In this document: piece after piece, positions 46,203-58,412 of the stretch
Position numbering within the stretch: the stretch's first letter is position 1
Layout of the letters: each line of letters starts with the position of its first letter
Source of the DNA: Rhodosporidiobolus odoratus
Lineage: Eukaryota > Basidiomycota > Microbotryomycetes > Sporidiobolales > Sporidiobolaceae
DNA length: 64,000 nt
Assembly: GCA_034387635.1 (NCBI GenBank)
Contig: JAOANU010000004.1
Coordinates: forward strand, 620,001 to 684,000
Direction: 5' to 3'
The notes under the pieces: generated by a model
The model's input: the letters and a program-made list of their open reading frames with translations, nothing else
Told to the model about the DNA's origin: nothing
The model's database searches: none
Position numbers and translations under genes: made by a program

Positions 46203-49200
46203 TTATTGCAAGGTTTCCAGTACCACGCCCGCCGCTGTAAGGAAGCGAGATCCATGGCGGAAGCTGGTCAGTCTGTGCCAGCATCCTAGAGCGAGCGAGA
46301 GGACGAGCGAGAGCACGTACCGACGGTCTCCCCATTCCTCCGGAGGACGACTCGACCCATACTCTTATTGACAGAGAATGGCTCAATAGGGATGGCGTTC
46401 CTCCCGCCTACTGCAGGGCGGAGTTGGACTCGAACCCGCGCTGACGAGTTCTTGAGGAGCATGCTATACGCGCCGTCGTCAACCAGTCAGGTCCGTTCCA
46501 AAAACAGAACGAAGGCTGGAAAAACGCTCAAACGCACCGAGGTTTAGCGTTCAGCACCTCTCCTGTACTGGTATCGAGGACGGCTTCGAGGTTCACGATC
46601 GAAGCAGGGATATCGCGCGATTGACTGAAAAGCTCAATGGCATACCCGGCGGTGATTGGGTGTTTAGGCTCGAAGACGATGATTTGGGCGATGAAGGAGG
46701 AGGCGAGGGGGACGGGTTGAGACGGGGGACATAGGACGGAGCCGACGCTGTAAGAATGAGAAGGTCGAAGAGCAGAAGTCAGCGAGGGAGTAATGATACA
46801 GAGAGGATACAGGGGCGTACTTGAGTTGCACAGCGTCGATGTTTGACAGGAAGACGGTGACGTTCTGACCAGCCCATGCGTAGGGAACCAGTTCGCCGTC
46901 AAGCTCAAGTGCTTTACATGAGGTCAATCAAGAATCAGCTCTGGCCCCTCTCAACGAGAGCGAATGAGTGATATCGCGAGACGCCAACGTACCTCGCACA
47001 ATACCAGTCTCGTCGCCTGGAAGGGCTGCCAGCTTCTCGCCCACTTGTACGACGCCGCTCTCGACCCTTCCGCTGATAGCGAGGCCGGAGGCTGTTGCCG
47101 ATTGACCTTTGAAGACGTTTGAGACGGGGATGCGAAGAGGGGCATCAAGAGCGCGAGCGGGGACGTCGAGCGAGTCTACATGTCGAGACGGATCAGCAGA
47201 CAAGAACAATCGAACTGGATCTAGAAAGACGCACCGAGCACTTGAACAAGCGTAGCATCCTCGTACCATTCCTTGAGCCTTTCATCCTTGGCCTCCACAA
47301 GATTCTCGCCCTCAAACGCTCCAACAGGAACAAACGTAACCTTCTTCTCCGTAAACCCAATCTGAACCAAGAAAGGCATCAGCGCCTCCTGGATATCCCC
47401 AAACCTCTTTCGACTCCATTCGACCATGTCGAGTTTGTTGACGGCGACGATGAGTTGTTGCACTCCGAGAGAGCGTACGAGGAGGGCGTGTTCGCGGGTT
47501 TGACCGCCACCGGCGAAACCTTTTTCGAACGCTCCGGAGGAACCGTCTACTACGAGGACGGCGGCGTCGGCTTGAGAGGCGCCCGAGATCATGTTGGGAA
47601 TGAAGTCGCGATGACCAGGTGCATCGATCAGGGTGAAGCGTCGTTTGGGTGTAGTGAACGAGTCGATGGCTACGTCGATCGTCACGCCGCTACGAGGAAG
47701 AGAAAGGGAATTGGTAAGTATGCCTATCGATGGTCAAGAAGCTGAGTACAATCCTTACCGTTCCCGCTCCTCCTCCATCGCGTCGAAGGTCCAAGCATAC
47801 GCAAAGCTACCCTTTCCAATCTTCTCACTCTGCCTCAAAAACCCGTTGACTTCCTTCTCACTGGTTTCGCCCAGCTCATGCAGAAGCCTGCCCATCAGGG
47901 TAGATTTGCCGGCGTCGACATGACCTGTGTGGTATGACCAACAATCAACCTTTTGCTGCTCCCGTTCATGCATGGACAGCAGGCGGAGAGAACAAAAGCC
48001 AGACAACGCACCGACAACAACCAGCGCCAATACCGGTTTCTCCCCCTTCTCCCTTTCCCTAATCTCCTCCAACACCTTCTCCTTACTCAAACTGATCTGC
48101 GGCGGCAACTGTTGCTCCTCCTCCACCTCTCCATCTACCTGCATTCCCTCTTGATCCCCACTCTTCTTCTGCTCCCCCAAGCCAAGGGCTTCCATATCCG
48201 CTTTGAGAGCGTTCACAGGACCGGCCTTAATGGGTTTTGTACTTCCTCCTCCGGGGGCAACGGCTTTCTTCAAGCCGGATGATGCGGAGGGCTTAGTCGA
48301 CGCGGAGGAAGTAGCAGGCTTGGCCGAAGAGGGTTGAGAGGCAGCGGCTTTACGAGCTTGTTTAGCCAGTCGAGCATCTGCGAAAAGGCGAAAGGAATCG
48401 AGTTGAGCGGGTGCGACCAAGATACAAGGAAGGGAAGAATGGAGGAGGGGGGGAGGGGGGGGAAGGAGAAACCGGTCAGTACCTTTTCCCATCCTAATCT
48501 TGCATGTATCGGTCATATGAACCTTTTGATTCAAATCATCCCCATCCCCATTCCCTTTCCCGTCTTTATCTCCTCCCTCCCCCACCCGCCGCCAAACTAG
48601 TCCCCTTCCTAGCCTGCGCGACTCTCTCATCCGGACTCAACCCAAACGCTTCCACCTGACCCCGTTCAATCGCCTCTGCCACGCTCAGACTGCCGGCGAT
48701 TCGCCGTGCGACGGGCTCGAGGAATGGTCGTGCGGAGGGAGCGGGGGACAGAGCGCTGGCGAACGGGGAGGGAGTGGCGGAGAGGGCGGCGGAGGCGAAG
48801 AGTGAGGAAGTGGCAGGGGGAGGGGCGGGGGGGTCGAGCGACATTGGCTCCGCGGCTGAAGGAGAGGCCTCGACGAGCTCCGTGTCGGACGGAGGTTGAG
48901 GGAGAGGTGCTGTAGCTGGCCCTCCTTTCCCGGCCTTTGCCGCCAGCATTTTTTGCTGCAACTTGGAGAGCTTTTTCTCCGGCGCGGACGGGGCGGAGGA
49001 GCCTGCTGCCGGCGATGTGGCTCCACCCTGGGCAGGCAAGGTGGGCATGGGGGAAGCGGCAGCGCTACCACCTGCAGCAGCAGCCTTGGCCGCTCGATTC
49101 GCCGCCATCTTTGCCGCGAGCTTGTTCTTGGGTGCTGCTGCTGCGGGAGGCGCTGGCGAAGATTCGGAAGAAGGGCGATCGGCCGGAACGGCAGGAGGTA

Positions 49201-49984
49201 GCGGAGGTGCGGTGTCCAAGGACAGGGAGGCGAGAGAGTCGGTGGGAGGGTTGTCTGTTGAGGTGGGCGGGCCATGAACTCGTCGTCCTTTTCCCCCCCA
49301 TTATGCTCATCCCTCTCTGTTCCTCCCGTGCAGCCGCTTGGAACAGAGAGACAGGGAAAGCGAGAAAGAGAAAATCAAGCCTCACCTTCTTCCTTTTTCT
49401 TCCTCTGTTCCTTCTTGTGCTGTTCATCTGCCCATCCTTCACCCGGTCAGCCTCATCCATTACCCCCGGAGGAATTGATAGTATAGTGTACGCACCTAGT
49501 AGGAAAGCAATGGAGCCTTCGACATCAAAGTAAGAATCCCAGAGAGCGTCTCGAATTGCCTTGTCGCTGATGGGAGAGTCGGATCCGAGAATGGATTGAA
49601 CGGTCGAGAAGGCGGCAGTCATTTGTTCTGTGAGGTGCTTGACTGGGTCAGTTGGGGTCAAGTACTCGATTGTGTCCAAGGGGAGGAAGTGTGTACGTTG
49701 CTGTTCCGACGTCATGTCGGCTGCTCAGACAAGTCATCAGTTCGACTCGACCACAGCAGGATAAGAGAGAGGAGAGGCACACCGTAGTAATCTTCTCCAT
49801 CTGAGTAGTCTCGGTCGTCCAGTTCATCTGTCAGACAAGCTGTGTGAGCGTTTGCAACTGTTGATGTCGATCAGAGGACGACAACCAACCGGCGATATCG
49901 AGGTTCTTGACAATGCGGTGTCGTGACTGGAGCACGTGGATATGTCAGTACAGCCGCAGACCAGCCAGCGATTGGACTAACCAT
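46203..49984 (-). CDS. HBS1: HBS1-type ribosome rescue GTPase
   Basis: With Dom34/Pelota it splits stalled ribosomes (no-go and non-stop decay). An ATG-only first exon (49984-49982) joined across an intron gives MSRHRIVKNLDI, the family's conserved start, then acidic DELDDRDYSDGEDYY. The N-terminal helical domain has DKAIRDALWDSYFDVEGSIAFLL. A long Ala/Pro/Ser-rich linker follows. The GTPase domain has GHVDAGKSTLMGRLL (P-loop), FAYAWTFD, DAPGHRDFIPNMI (G3) and AVNKLDMVEW (G4). Domains 2 and 3 have LRIPVSNVFKG, ISGRVESGVVQVG and SMGRVVLRRNGETVA, ending in a short last exon at 46203. The MSRHR start and the ALW..YFDVE domain argue for HBS1, not eRF3. About ten exons. Confidence 0.94.
49982..49984 (-). 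other. HBS1: Start-codon-only coding exon of HBS1
   Basis: On the minus strand ATG is followed at once by GTTAGT. The intron ends GCTCCAG before TCA CGA CAC CGC, giving M-S-R-H-R, the conserved HBS1 N-terminus. This is the second gene in the window with this arrangement. Confidence 0.75.
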
Positions 49985-50253
49985 GGCGGAAATGAGATGA
50001 GTCGAGGTTGAAGAGGGAAGGAGCGACTTCGAGGGAAATTGAAAGGAACTTCGGCACCCGAGTCGACCAACAACAAAGTCTTCTCTCGTACACCGACCGA
50101 CACGCTACATCGAGACGTTTCACCGCGCACAAGACAAACCGCCCTCTGAACTATCTAGTCGATTCCAAACAAAAGAAGGAAAAAAAAGGCCACTTTTCCT
50201 GCATTGTCACCCCGTTGCCCTCCTCCCTAGAGCTCGCCTCTGTTCAGAGTCTA

Positions 50254-52282
50254 CTACCCAGCTACAGCATTCACCGTACTCAACGGCGGGAACCCCCACC
50301 TCTCCCCCTTTTGCAGGACGAGTAACCGTTTCGAGTGGAGGATGTAGGCTTTGAGGTAGCCCTGCCAGGACAGACGTCGCAAAAAGGGGAATGAGCGATC
50401 GCGCCCGGGCTTTGGGCCACATCAAGACTCTGACATGCGGCAAGAGGGAGTAGCAGGTGCAGGTGCACGGGAGGCAAGATGGAGCAAGGGAAAGGAGGGC
50501 GAAGGAGAGGGGATGAAACAGGGTGGGTAAAAACAACGAAACGAACCTGCTCCATCAACCCGGCGCACATCCCCTCTACATCATCCACATCCATCACCTC
50601 CGCCTCTTCCTTTGGCCAAGCAACCTTGGCTGCTGCCAACAGGGCAAAGAGGCTTAGATTCGGAGGACCGGCGGGAGGTAGCGGGGAACCGTTGGTGGTT
50701 ACTAGCAATCTGTGGGAGGTGGGGCGAGCCAATGGGCGTAGCTATCGCGTGTGAGCTCAACGCCAGCGAGGCAGACGACAATTGGGAGGTAGGAGATGAG
50801 GGGACACGTACGTCTGTCGAGCCAGATTTCGCCAACACACTACCTCAAGTTTTTCTCGCAATAAGAGGTAGTTGCCATGTTTCAGGTGCCATGGTCGGTG
50901 TGCGTCAAGCTGGGCGAGTACGGCAGCGAAGTGGCCTTTCTGATCAGGCGGAAATTCGAGATTCGCGCCAGCAAAGGTGGAGTTGAGTATTGGGCAGGGA
51001 AGTAGGGAACAAAGTCAGCTGGGCAAGGCGGTGTCAGGCGCGGCTATACGCGTACCTTTAAGGCGGGTAGCAGCGCAGAGTAATGCGCAGACAGCTGGAA
51101 GTGCTCAAGCAAGGGTTGTGAGGGGAAGAAGCCGAGTGGTAGAGAGGCGGCGATCAAGTAGATCAGGATAAGCCTGCAGGGCCGCTGCTTAGTTCATTCA
51201 GAGTTCCGAAGGTGCTGAGGGGAAGATTGACGTACCTTCCGGTCTTCCAAGCGCCGGCATGACAGGCCGCCATCGCCTTCCTCAAATCATTCCTAGCCTG
51301 CGGCAATCTCCGCTGGTACAAGGCTATCCGCCCCCGGTAATACAGGAACGCGACGCGATCCGCTCGAGGAAATTGCTCGAGTACGGCGGCTGAGTTGGAG
51401 GTATTGTTGAGGACCGTGTCGCACAGGCGAAGGTTGGACAGAGCAAAGTAGACTCGGAAGGTTTGGTTGGCGAGGAGGAAGAGGGCGTCGCGCTTGCAGG
51501 GGGAAGGAGAGATCCTGTGTAGCTGCGTGGTTCAGTGCGAGGCGAGAGTCGCTACGCAGTTGAGCGGCGGGGACAAAGGACAGAAACGCACCGGTCGCTC
51601 GCGGCAATTCCCATCGGTCGGCCCAGTAGTCGTGCAGCCTCTCCCGCACGCGTTAGCTTCGGGTCTCCTGATGCACGTCCGACCTGGTGATGGGTCGAAG
51701 CAGAGTCAGCATGCTGCCGGCCCTACTAGAGACAGGGTCGGAAAAGTACGAACGGCCAAGGCGACATCGATCAGCCGCCGTGTCAGCTTTCGTAGTGTAG
51801 GTACGAACCACCCGGTCTCGCCTTGAGCAAAGAGACGATCTGCAGTCCTTTACCAAGTTTGGGTCAACCGGGAAGGAAGCGACAGGGCCTGAGAGAAAAG
51901 CAGACCTACTTGAAGCAGTCCTCGAGCAGGGCGTACGTCTTGTCGAGGGCTACGGCAGTCGTCGATGCTCCATGTTGGACAGTCGGAGAGTCTCTGACGT
52001 AGAGGAGAAAGGCGGCGAGGAAGTCTGCGAGAGGGCGGTACTCTGGGAAGGAGGAGCGGGTGAGGGAGGTGTAGTGGGCAGGGCGGCTTGACGAGTTCTA
52101 CAGGGGTGCACTGGTAAGCCTCTAGCGAGCTGAGAGGGTCAAGACGTTGCTCATACCTGTAGGGATTGTTGCAGGAGCTGAAATGAGTTTGAAGTGGGGA
52201 GGGGAGACAGCAGAGCAGAGAAGGATTGACCGTCTTGGGAGAGTTGGGCTTGCTTGACTTGGGATATCCACAGGTCTGTCAT
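50254..52282 (-). CDS. CSN12: CSN12-like PCI-domain protein
   Basis: PCI proteins of the Csn12/PCID2/Thp1 group act in mRNA export or in splicing-linked Thp3-Csn12 complexes. Supported exons give FLLYVRDSPTVQHG, a PTLRKLTRRLIDVALA helix, DALFLLANQTFRVYFALSN, QFPRADRVAFLYYRGRIAL with YQRRLPQARNDLRKAM, LILIYLIAASLPLGFFPS, HGNYLLLREKLEVVCWRNLARQ, PLPPAGPPNLSLFALL, then MDVDDVEGMCAGLMEQGYLKAYI and a winged-helix end KRLLVLQKGE. These follow the family in order. One junction, between the exon ending near 51056 and the exon read from about 50990, does not keep frame with any canonical splice pair I could find; elsewhere junctions close. The start at 52282 (MTDLWISQVK) is the most likely of two in-frame ATGs. 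Confidence 0.82.
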
Positions 52283-52430
52283 GCTCTGTCGCAGAGTCTC
52301 TAGCCTAGGGAGTGGGTGACGAGGGGATATCTCAACGAGTGAGCGAGTGTGGTTACTGTTGTGGTTCGGTCCCAGTTCCTCTAGACAGAGTTCACCTGCT
52401 GCTCTATAGACTACGCAGGAGAGCCGAGGA
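52283..52430. promoter_or_regulatory. Compact divergent promoter, CSN12 / ARF GEF
   Basis: Only 148 bases separate the proposed start codons of the two divergent genes, so their leaders or core promoters must nearly overlap. No motif was recognised. Confidence 0.4.
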
Positions 52431-55400
52431 ATGCTCTCAGCTGCCACTGCCAGACTACGACCACACCCTGACCGTTCTTCGACTGCCGACTCTGTCGACA
52501 ACTCTGCCCCGTCTAATCTCTCGCCCGATGAACGTCACAACCGCAGACTATCCAGGATAACTCCGTCTCAGTTTGACTCGATCCTGTCAACTCACGACAC
52601 CCGACACACCTCGACTTCAACCACAGACGAAACCACTCTGGGACTCGCTCCTCCCGACCTCCCGACCAGCCCGGACCTCCACTCTTCAAACCGCACAAAC
52701 ACCTCAAACACCTCAGCCACCATGCTCTCTCCTGACCCCGCCTCACCCGATGCCCTCAAACGACGCAGCATGTTTCGCTCCCTGGGAAACGCTTCCTCTC
52801 CCGACCTCTCGAGCCTACTCAAAAAGGCAAAGGAAGCCAGTGCGAGACTGGGCACCCCTTCAGCAGAAGGAGACGAGCAAGAGGTGCTCGATCCGACGCG
52901 TCAAGAGGCCTACGAAGACGCAGACGAGTCGGCACACACTCCAACTTCCCCACCTCGACCTTCTCGAGCCAGGTCTACCACCTCGCCGAGCATCTCCCGC
53001 ACCTCGCCCCGCCTGCCGTCCTCGCCACCCGGTTCTGCGTCTCAGCTGTCAGTCCCCTCCTCCGCCGACTCGACCCTCGCCTCCCGACCTTCCTCCCCCC
53101 CGAAACCCCGCCTCTCCGCCATCTCTACCTTCTCCACCGGGTCCTACGTTCACGTGCCCTTTCCGCCCGCCACATCACAAGCTCAAATGGACGACTATGT
53201 CTTCAGCGGGCTCAACCCCAGCTCAACCAGCCTGGCGGCTCCCTTGTCGGCGCCATCAGAACGAGGCATCGGGTTCGACTTTAGTCCGCAGCCGCAGAGG
53301 AGGAAAAAGTCGAATGCTGGAGACGACGAAGAGGGCAAGGTGCGTTCAATGTGCTCGTACTGAAGCAAGAAACAGCTTACCAACCCGGCTCGCAGATTTC
53401 GTTGTCGCGCACGATGCGCAAAACCAGTCGGTTCTTCCGCAAGTTTGGAGGCGGGTCCTCCATTGGCGCAAACGGACGAGTAGGTGGTTCGCCTTCAGTC
53501 TGTGGCAAGTGCTGACTGCCGTTCCTACAGCCCGTGACGAGCGCCCCTACTACCCCTTCCGACGCGACCTTCTCGCCTTCTTCCACCGCTCCGCCTGTCC
53601 CTGCCATTCCTTCTTCCTATTCCACCGCACGGAACACTCTCACTTCCTCGCCCAGACGACCGCAGGCCGCGTCCTCTGCGACGGGCACCCGAAACACCTC
53701 GATCGACATGCACATTTCCCCAGTCCTCCCGCGGCATCCTGCTCCTGCCAAGCTCTCCTCCCAAGCCATCGTCCGAGACGACTCACAGAACTCCCTCCAA
53801 TCTCAGCAAAGCGGTTTCTCTGCCGGATCCGTCGCGACCCGCACTTCTACCTCTTCGAACCGCCGGCGGTCAATGAGCTTGAATTCGGGGATCCCGTCGC
53901 AGATGGCGGATCCGGCTCTGACGACGGTGAGCAAAGGAAGACGGCCTCCCGCGTCATCCAAACCAGGCTCGAGGGAGGAGGATGACCGCCTCAAGTCCGA
54001 ATTGACCCAGTGGAGGCTCGGGGTGGACGGGGTCATTGAAGGAGGGAACTCGCCTAATCCGGATGGGTCACCGCGGAGGTCGACTTACCCTCTCGCGCCG
54101 TCTTCGCCACAGCCGGGCAGTCCCACCCTGTACCGGGCACGAACAGCCTCTCCTGGTCGACGACCGAGTTTGCCGGAGAACCCAGCGGTGCCGCCTGCAC
54201 CTCAAGGGTTGCCGGCGTATATGTCGACAGCAATGCAGCAGCGAAGCGCAAGGTTGCCCACCTCGTCGCTTGTTCCACCTCCTCTGTCTGCGACCTCTAC
54301 CTCCCCACTTACCCTTGGTGGTCGACCCGGCTCCCGAGAAAGTTTGGACGAAACGCCTTCGATACGACTCGTCTCTCCTTCCCGGTCGTCTCCCTCCCCG
54401 TCTCCTATCTCTCCGCCCGATACCTTGTTTGCCTCTTCTCCTTCGGCCATGTCACCTCGACCATCCATGAAGCAACGCTCTTTCTCCTCCGATTCAGACG
54501 GCGTCGGGCTCGGGCTCGAAACGATCGCTGAAGGTTCTCACTCGCGGGATTCGAGTCTTGCCACCACCAGCATGACCCCGATCAAGACCTCTCCGTCATG
54601 CCCTGTCGGAGCAGAGGAACCCGTCTCGTCTCCGACTCCGACTAAACCCTCCAAGCTTCAACCTCCATCAGCTTCACCCGCCCCACCCGTCACGCCGAAC
54701 GGTTCCTCCACTCGTTCGAACCAGCGCGCAACCATCAGTCGAGCAAGTATAGTTGGCTATCCCTCCTCCTCTCATTCCATCCTATCCGGCTCGTCCCGCT
54801 CCCACCCTCCTTCCGCCGCAGCTTCTTCCGTTTCCCTCGTCCCGTCTGTTACTTCAGTTCGTAGGCCCGCAGGGGCAAAGAAGAAACGTGAGGAAGAGGA
54901 TGAGGTCCTGCCAGAAGAGGAATTGCAGGAGAAGGCCAAGGGGTTCGCTAGGAGGGCTTGGGAGGAGGATGAGGGGTTTTTGGAGAGGAGGAAGATTGCG
55001 GAGTGGTTGGGATCGGCGTGCGTTTCTATTGCTCTCTGCTGTCTCTCCTTTGTGGCTTCAAGGCCGAGAAAGGTTGAGAAGTGGCTAATGAGGATTGCGT
55101 GCGAGCAGGGGTCGAGTCAATGTCGCCGCCTTGCGATGTTACATCGACAACTTTGACTTTACGGGTCTGCGGCTGGATGTCGCTTTTCGGTACGTTTCTC
55201 GTCCCGCCCTTAATCGGCAAGCGCTGACTGAGTCTGATTTGCGTGATGCAGACGGCTATGCGGCAAGCTCTACCTCAAGGCTGAGACGCAGCAAGTAGAC
55301 CGTATCCTGGAGCAGTTCAGTCGGCGGTACTTTGAGGACAACCCTCGCAATGTTTACGGGAGTGCCGGTGCGTGCTCCGCTCCCTCGCCATGAGTCGTCG

Positions 55401-57829
55401 ACTCTGACAGCTACTTGCTATGCAGATGTCGTCCATGCCGTCTCGTATTCCCTTCTTCTGCTCAACACCGACCTTCACGTTGTCGATACTACCAGCCGCA
55501 TGACTCGCCAGCAGTTCATCCGCAACACTGTCGAAGCCATCAAGTCTCAGACAGGTGACAGCAGTGAAAACGTCGTCAGCCCAACAATCGGTGGACCCGC
55601 TTTGCTCTTCTCCCCCCGCCCCAGCGCTGCCTCTTCAGAGGACACCGACTCTGCCGTCTTTGGCTCGCCCGAGGCATCGCTATCTCGCAAGTCTCTTGAA
55701 CGCCCTCGAACGGCCGCAAGCGTCCGCACCAACAGCTACAAAACCTCCCGGGAATCGCCTTCTTCCTCGACCACCCACCTTCCTGCCTCGCCCGTCGTCT
55801 CTCGCACCGCATCCGGCACCGACAGCCCCGCTCGTCTCCCCTCGGCTGCGACTCCCATACGTAGCGAAAGCCTCGTTACTGTCAACTCGACCGCATCGGC
55901 CAAATCCCTCGAAGCGAGCCTGCAAGCCACGCTCAAGGACATGTACAACGCGATCAAGTCGCAGCCGATCTACCAAACCTCGGGCAGTGGGTCTGGCTCG
56001 AACCTTCACCTGCCGGAAGGGCGACCAAGTCTCTCGCTCATGCCGGGTAATTCGCCCTACGCGACTTGGAGCGGCGGGGTGAATCGGTCGGCGAGTCGGA
56101 GGAGCGGCGCCAACAGTTCGGCTGCGAGCGCTGGATCCGTGTCGAGCTCTTACAAGCGGAGTAGTATTCGAGGCGTGGGGGCGTTCTTGGGCGCGTCGAG
56201 TAGTCTGGATTTGGCGAGACCGTCGAGCCCTTCGCCGAGTACCAGTACCTCCCTCAGCGATGTACGTCTTGCCTTGAAACCTCTCTCTACATGTGACGTT
56301 ACTCAAGTGCATGTGCTCCTACAGGAACACTGGTCGACCGCTTTCGGTGTCGCTTCCCAGCACCATGCCGTCCCTACCATTGGCTTCGCCAACTCCCTCT
56401 CGCACACCATCATCCGTGAACAACAAGAAGACGACGCCAAGTCGGACTCATCCTCTATCTCGGTCACGAGCGCTGAACTCGCCCTTCTCGGCGCACCTTG
56501 GGCCAAGGAAGGAATCCTGCACCGCAAGCATTATTGGGAGACTACCGGTAAGCGGTCGAAGGATAAGAGCTGGGTACAGGCGTTTGTGGTCATCTCGAAC
56601 GGCGAGCTTAAGATGTTCAGGTTTGATACGGGAGGCGGGATGAGGGCGGGGGCTGGAGGGCTGGGAGGTGGCGATTGGACGGTGCGTGCCAATCTTCAAC
56701 TGTTGCTATAAGCTCGCTATGATCCCAGCTGACTCGGGTTTACCGCAGGCCAACGCCTCGAACGTCGGCTCCATCTCCCTCATTCACGCTCTGTGTTCCG
56801 CCATGCCTGCACCGGGCTACAGCCGTGAACGCCCCCATTGCTTCGTTCTCACCCTCCCCAGTGGCGGCTCCTACTTCTTCCAAGCCGGCACCCCCGATCT
56901 CGTCGCCGAATGGGTCGCTACCTGCAACTATTGGTCAGCGAGGCTGTCGAAAGAGCCGCTCTCGGGGGGCGTCTCCAACATGGAGTATGGGTGGAACCGT
57001 GCCGAACCGGTTGAAGGAGACGACTACGACGACTTTGAGGAGATTGCGAGCATTCGAAGTGGGCACAGCCGAGTCAGTCACGCTAGCTCTGCGTTTCACA
57101 GCTATAGCTCGGGCGGGAGCAATTCGAACGACCGTATCCTCATCAACGAGTGGAAGGTGCCTCAGGTTCCGCTTACGCCGAGCAATCTGCCGGAGGAAGT
57201 TCAGCTCGACGCGCTCAAGAAGCATATCGGCGTTGTCGAGGCGGAACTCGCCCACCACAATGTTCTTCGTTCGCCCATGATTCGCCTCGTTCGTCTGCAT
57301 TCCCCAGAATCGCTTCCCTCCCCTCAGGTACTGATTCTCCCTGATGATGCGGCAGTACTCCAACCGTGCCACAAACGGCAACAAGGCTCTCGCCAACTGG
57401 GAGCGCAAATCGCAGCATCTCCTCACGGAATCCGTCAAATGGACGACCTACATCGACGCCCTCACCTCTGCCATTCGCCTTCGCTCTCTTCAACGCGGTA
57501 AGAAGGAAGTCGAAGCCATGCTTGAGAGCGCCGACGTTGACGAGGAGGAACAGGACGATGACGACGAGCTTGCGGCTTCGCTTTCACCGTTCGAGCAGCC
57601 GCCTTCTGCTGTCATTCCTCATGAACCGTCTCCCGTCGACGACGATGAGGATGGTGCGCACAAGCGCCAATCGAGGTACGACTCGGCCGCTTCGCAAGTC
57701 TCGGTTACCACTTCTCACACTGCCGACGAGTATTTCGAATCGTGAGCGTTTCTCTTCCTTTACTTCAACGTTGCTACGCGCGCTGACTTCGCTGTCCTCG
57801 CCAGTAATACCGATACCCCTGTGCTATAA
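52431..57829 (+). CDS. Sec7-PH ARF guanine nucleotide exchange factor, EFA6 type
   Basis: It should activate an ARF GTPase at the plasma membrane or in polarised growth, as EFA6/PSD and the yeast Yel1/Syt1 group do. The first ~800 residues are Ser/Pro-rich and disordered. The Sec7 domain (about 54990-55550) reads RKIAEWLGS, YIDNFDFTGLRLDVAFRRLC, YLKAETQQVDRILEQFSRRY and AVSYSLLLLNTDLHV; the Glu of AETQQ corresponds to the catalytic glutamic finger. A ~120 aa Ser-rich insert then separates the last Sec7 helix (LKDMYNAIKSQP, 55935-55970). The PH domain has GILHRKHYWETTGKRSKDKSW, AFVVISNGELKMFRF and FVLTLPSGGSYFFQAGT, and the EFA6-type helical region follows (ANWERKSQHLLTESVKWTTYIDAL). An intron with donor GTTCGT joins IRL to YSNRATNG. 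The last exon encodes NTDTPVL and stops at 57829. Confidence 0.9.
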
Positions 57830-58412
57830 ACGCCATCAGCCTTCCTTACCCTGATCAGTCCATACCTCTTCCTGCTGCCGTGATTCCTTCGGTTGTGCGG
57901 TATTTCATCGTTAACTTTCCGTATTGATGGCGATACCCTCGTACCCTTCCGTCCTCCTTGAGTGACTTCCTTTTCGCGTGCGTGATGTGAGGTCCTTGTA
58001 GCCTGGCAGCGTTTGATCCTCGAGTAGGCTCGAGGAAGAAAAGTGGGGACTCATCTTCTCTTCCTTCCTCCCGTCTCGTCTCCTCCTCATTCCCCGCTTC
58101 CCCCTTTCATTTACCCGTACAAGTAAGTTTCTAGAGACACGAATTGCAGCTTGTGTATGGCTCTTGCGGCAATCCGAGTCCGTCCGCTCGTCTCCGCTCG
58201 AAAAGGTGGGGACGCGACGAGAGGGAGGACTGGGTGAGGCAGTTGCGGGTACACGCTCCAATCGGGTCTGTCGCCTTTTGAGCTCCAGTCCACCTTACAC
58301 GCGTTGCTACCGGTCCTTGCGAAGCCAGCTAATCTTCATCCGCCGCCGCTTTCTGCCTCGGTCCTTTCCATCGACGATTTCTTCCAACTTGCATCGTCAG
58401 AGCTTTCAAGCC
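57830..58412. other. Intergenic region, ARF GEF 3' end and transporter promoter
   Basis: 583 bases with no supported exon. A pyrimidine-rich stretch (58050-58110) on the plus strand and further C/T-rich DNA before 58413 suggest promoter and leader of the transporter gene. Confidence 0.5.

Noticed and set aside
46420..46450. tRNA B-box-like GGTTCGAGTCC on the minus strand
   Set aside because: It falls inside the HBS1 coding exon; the flanking bases do not pair as a T stem and no acceptor or anticodon arm is present.
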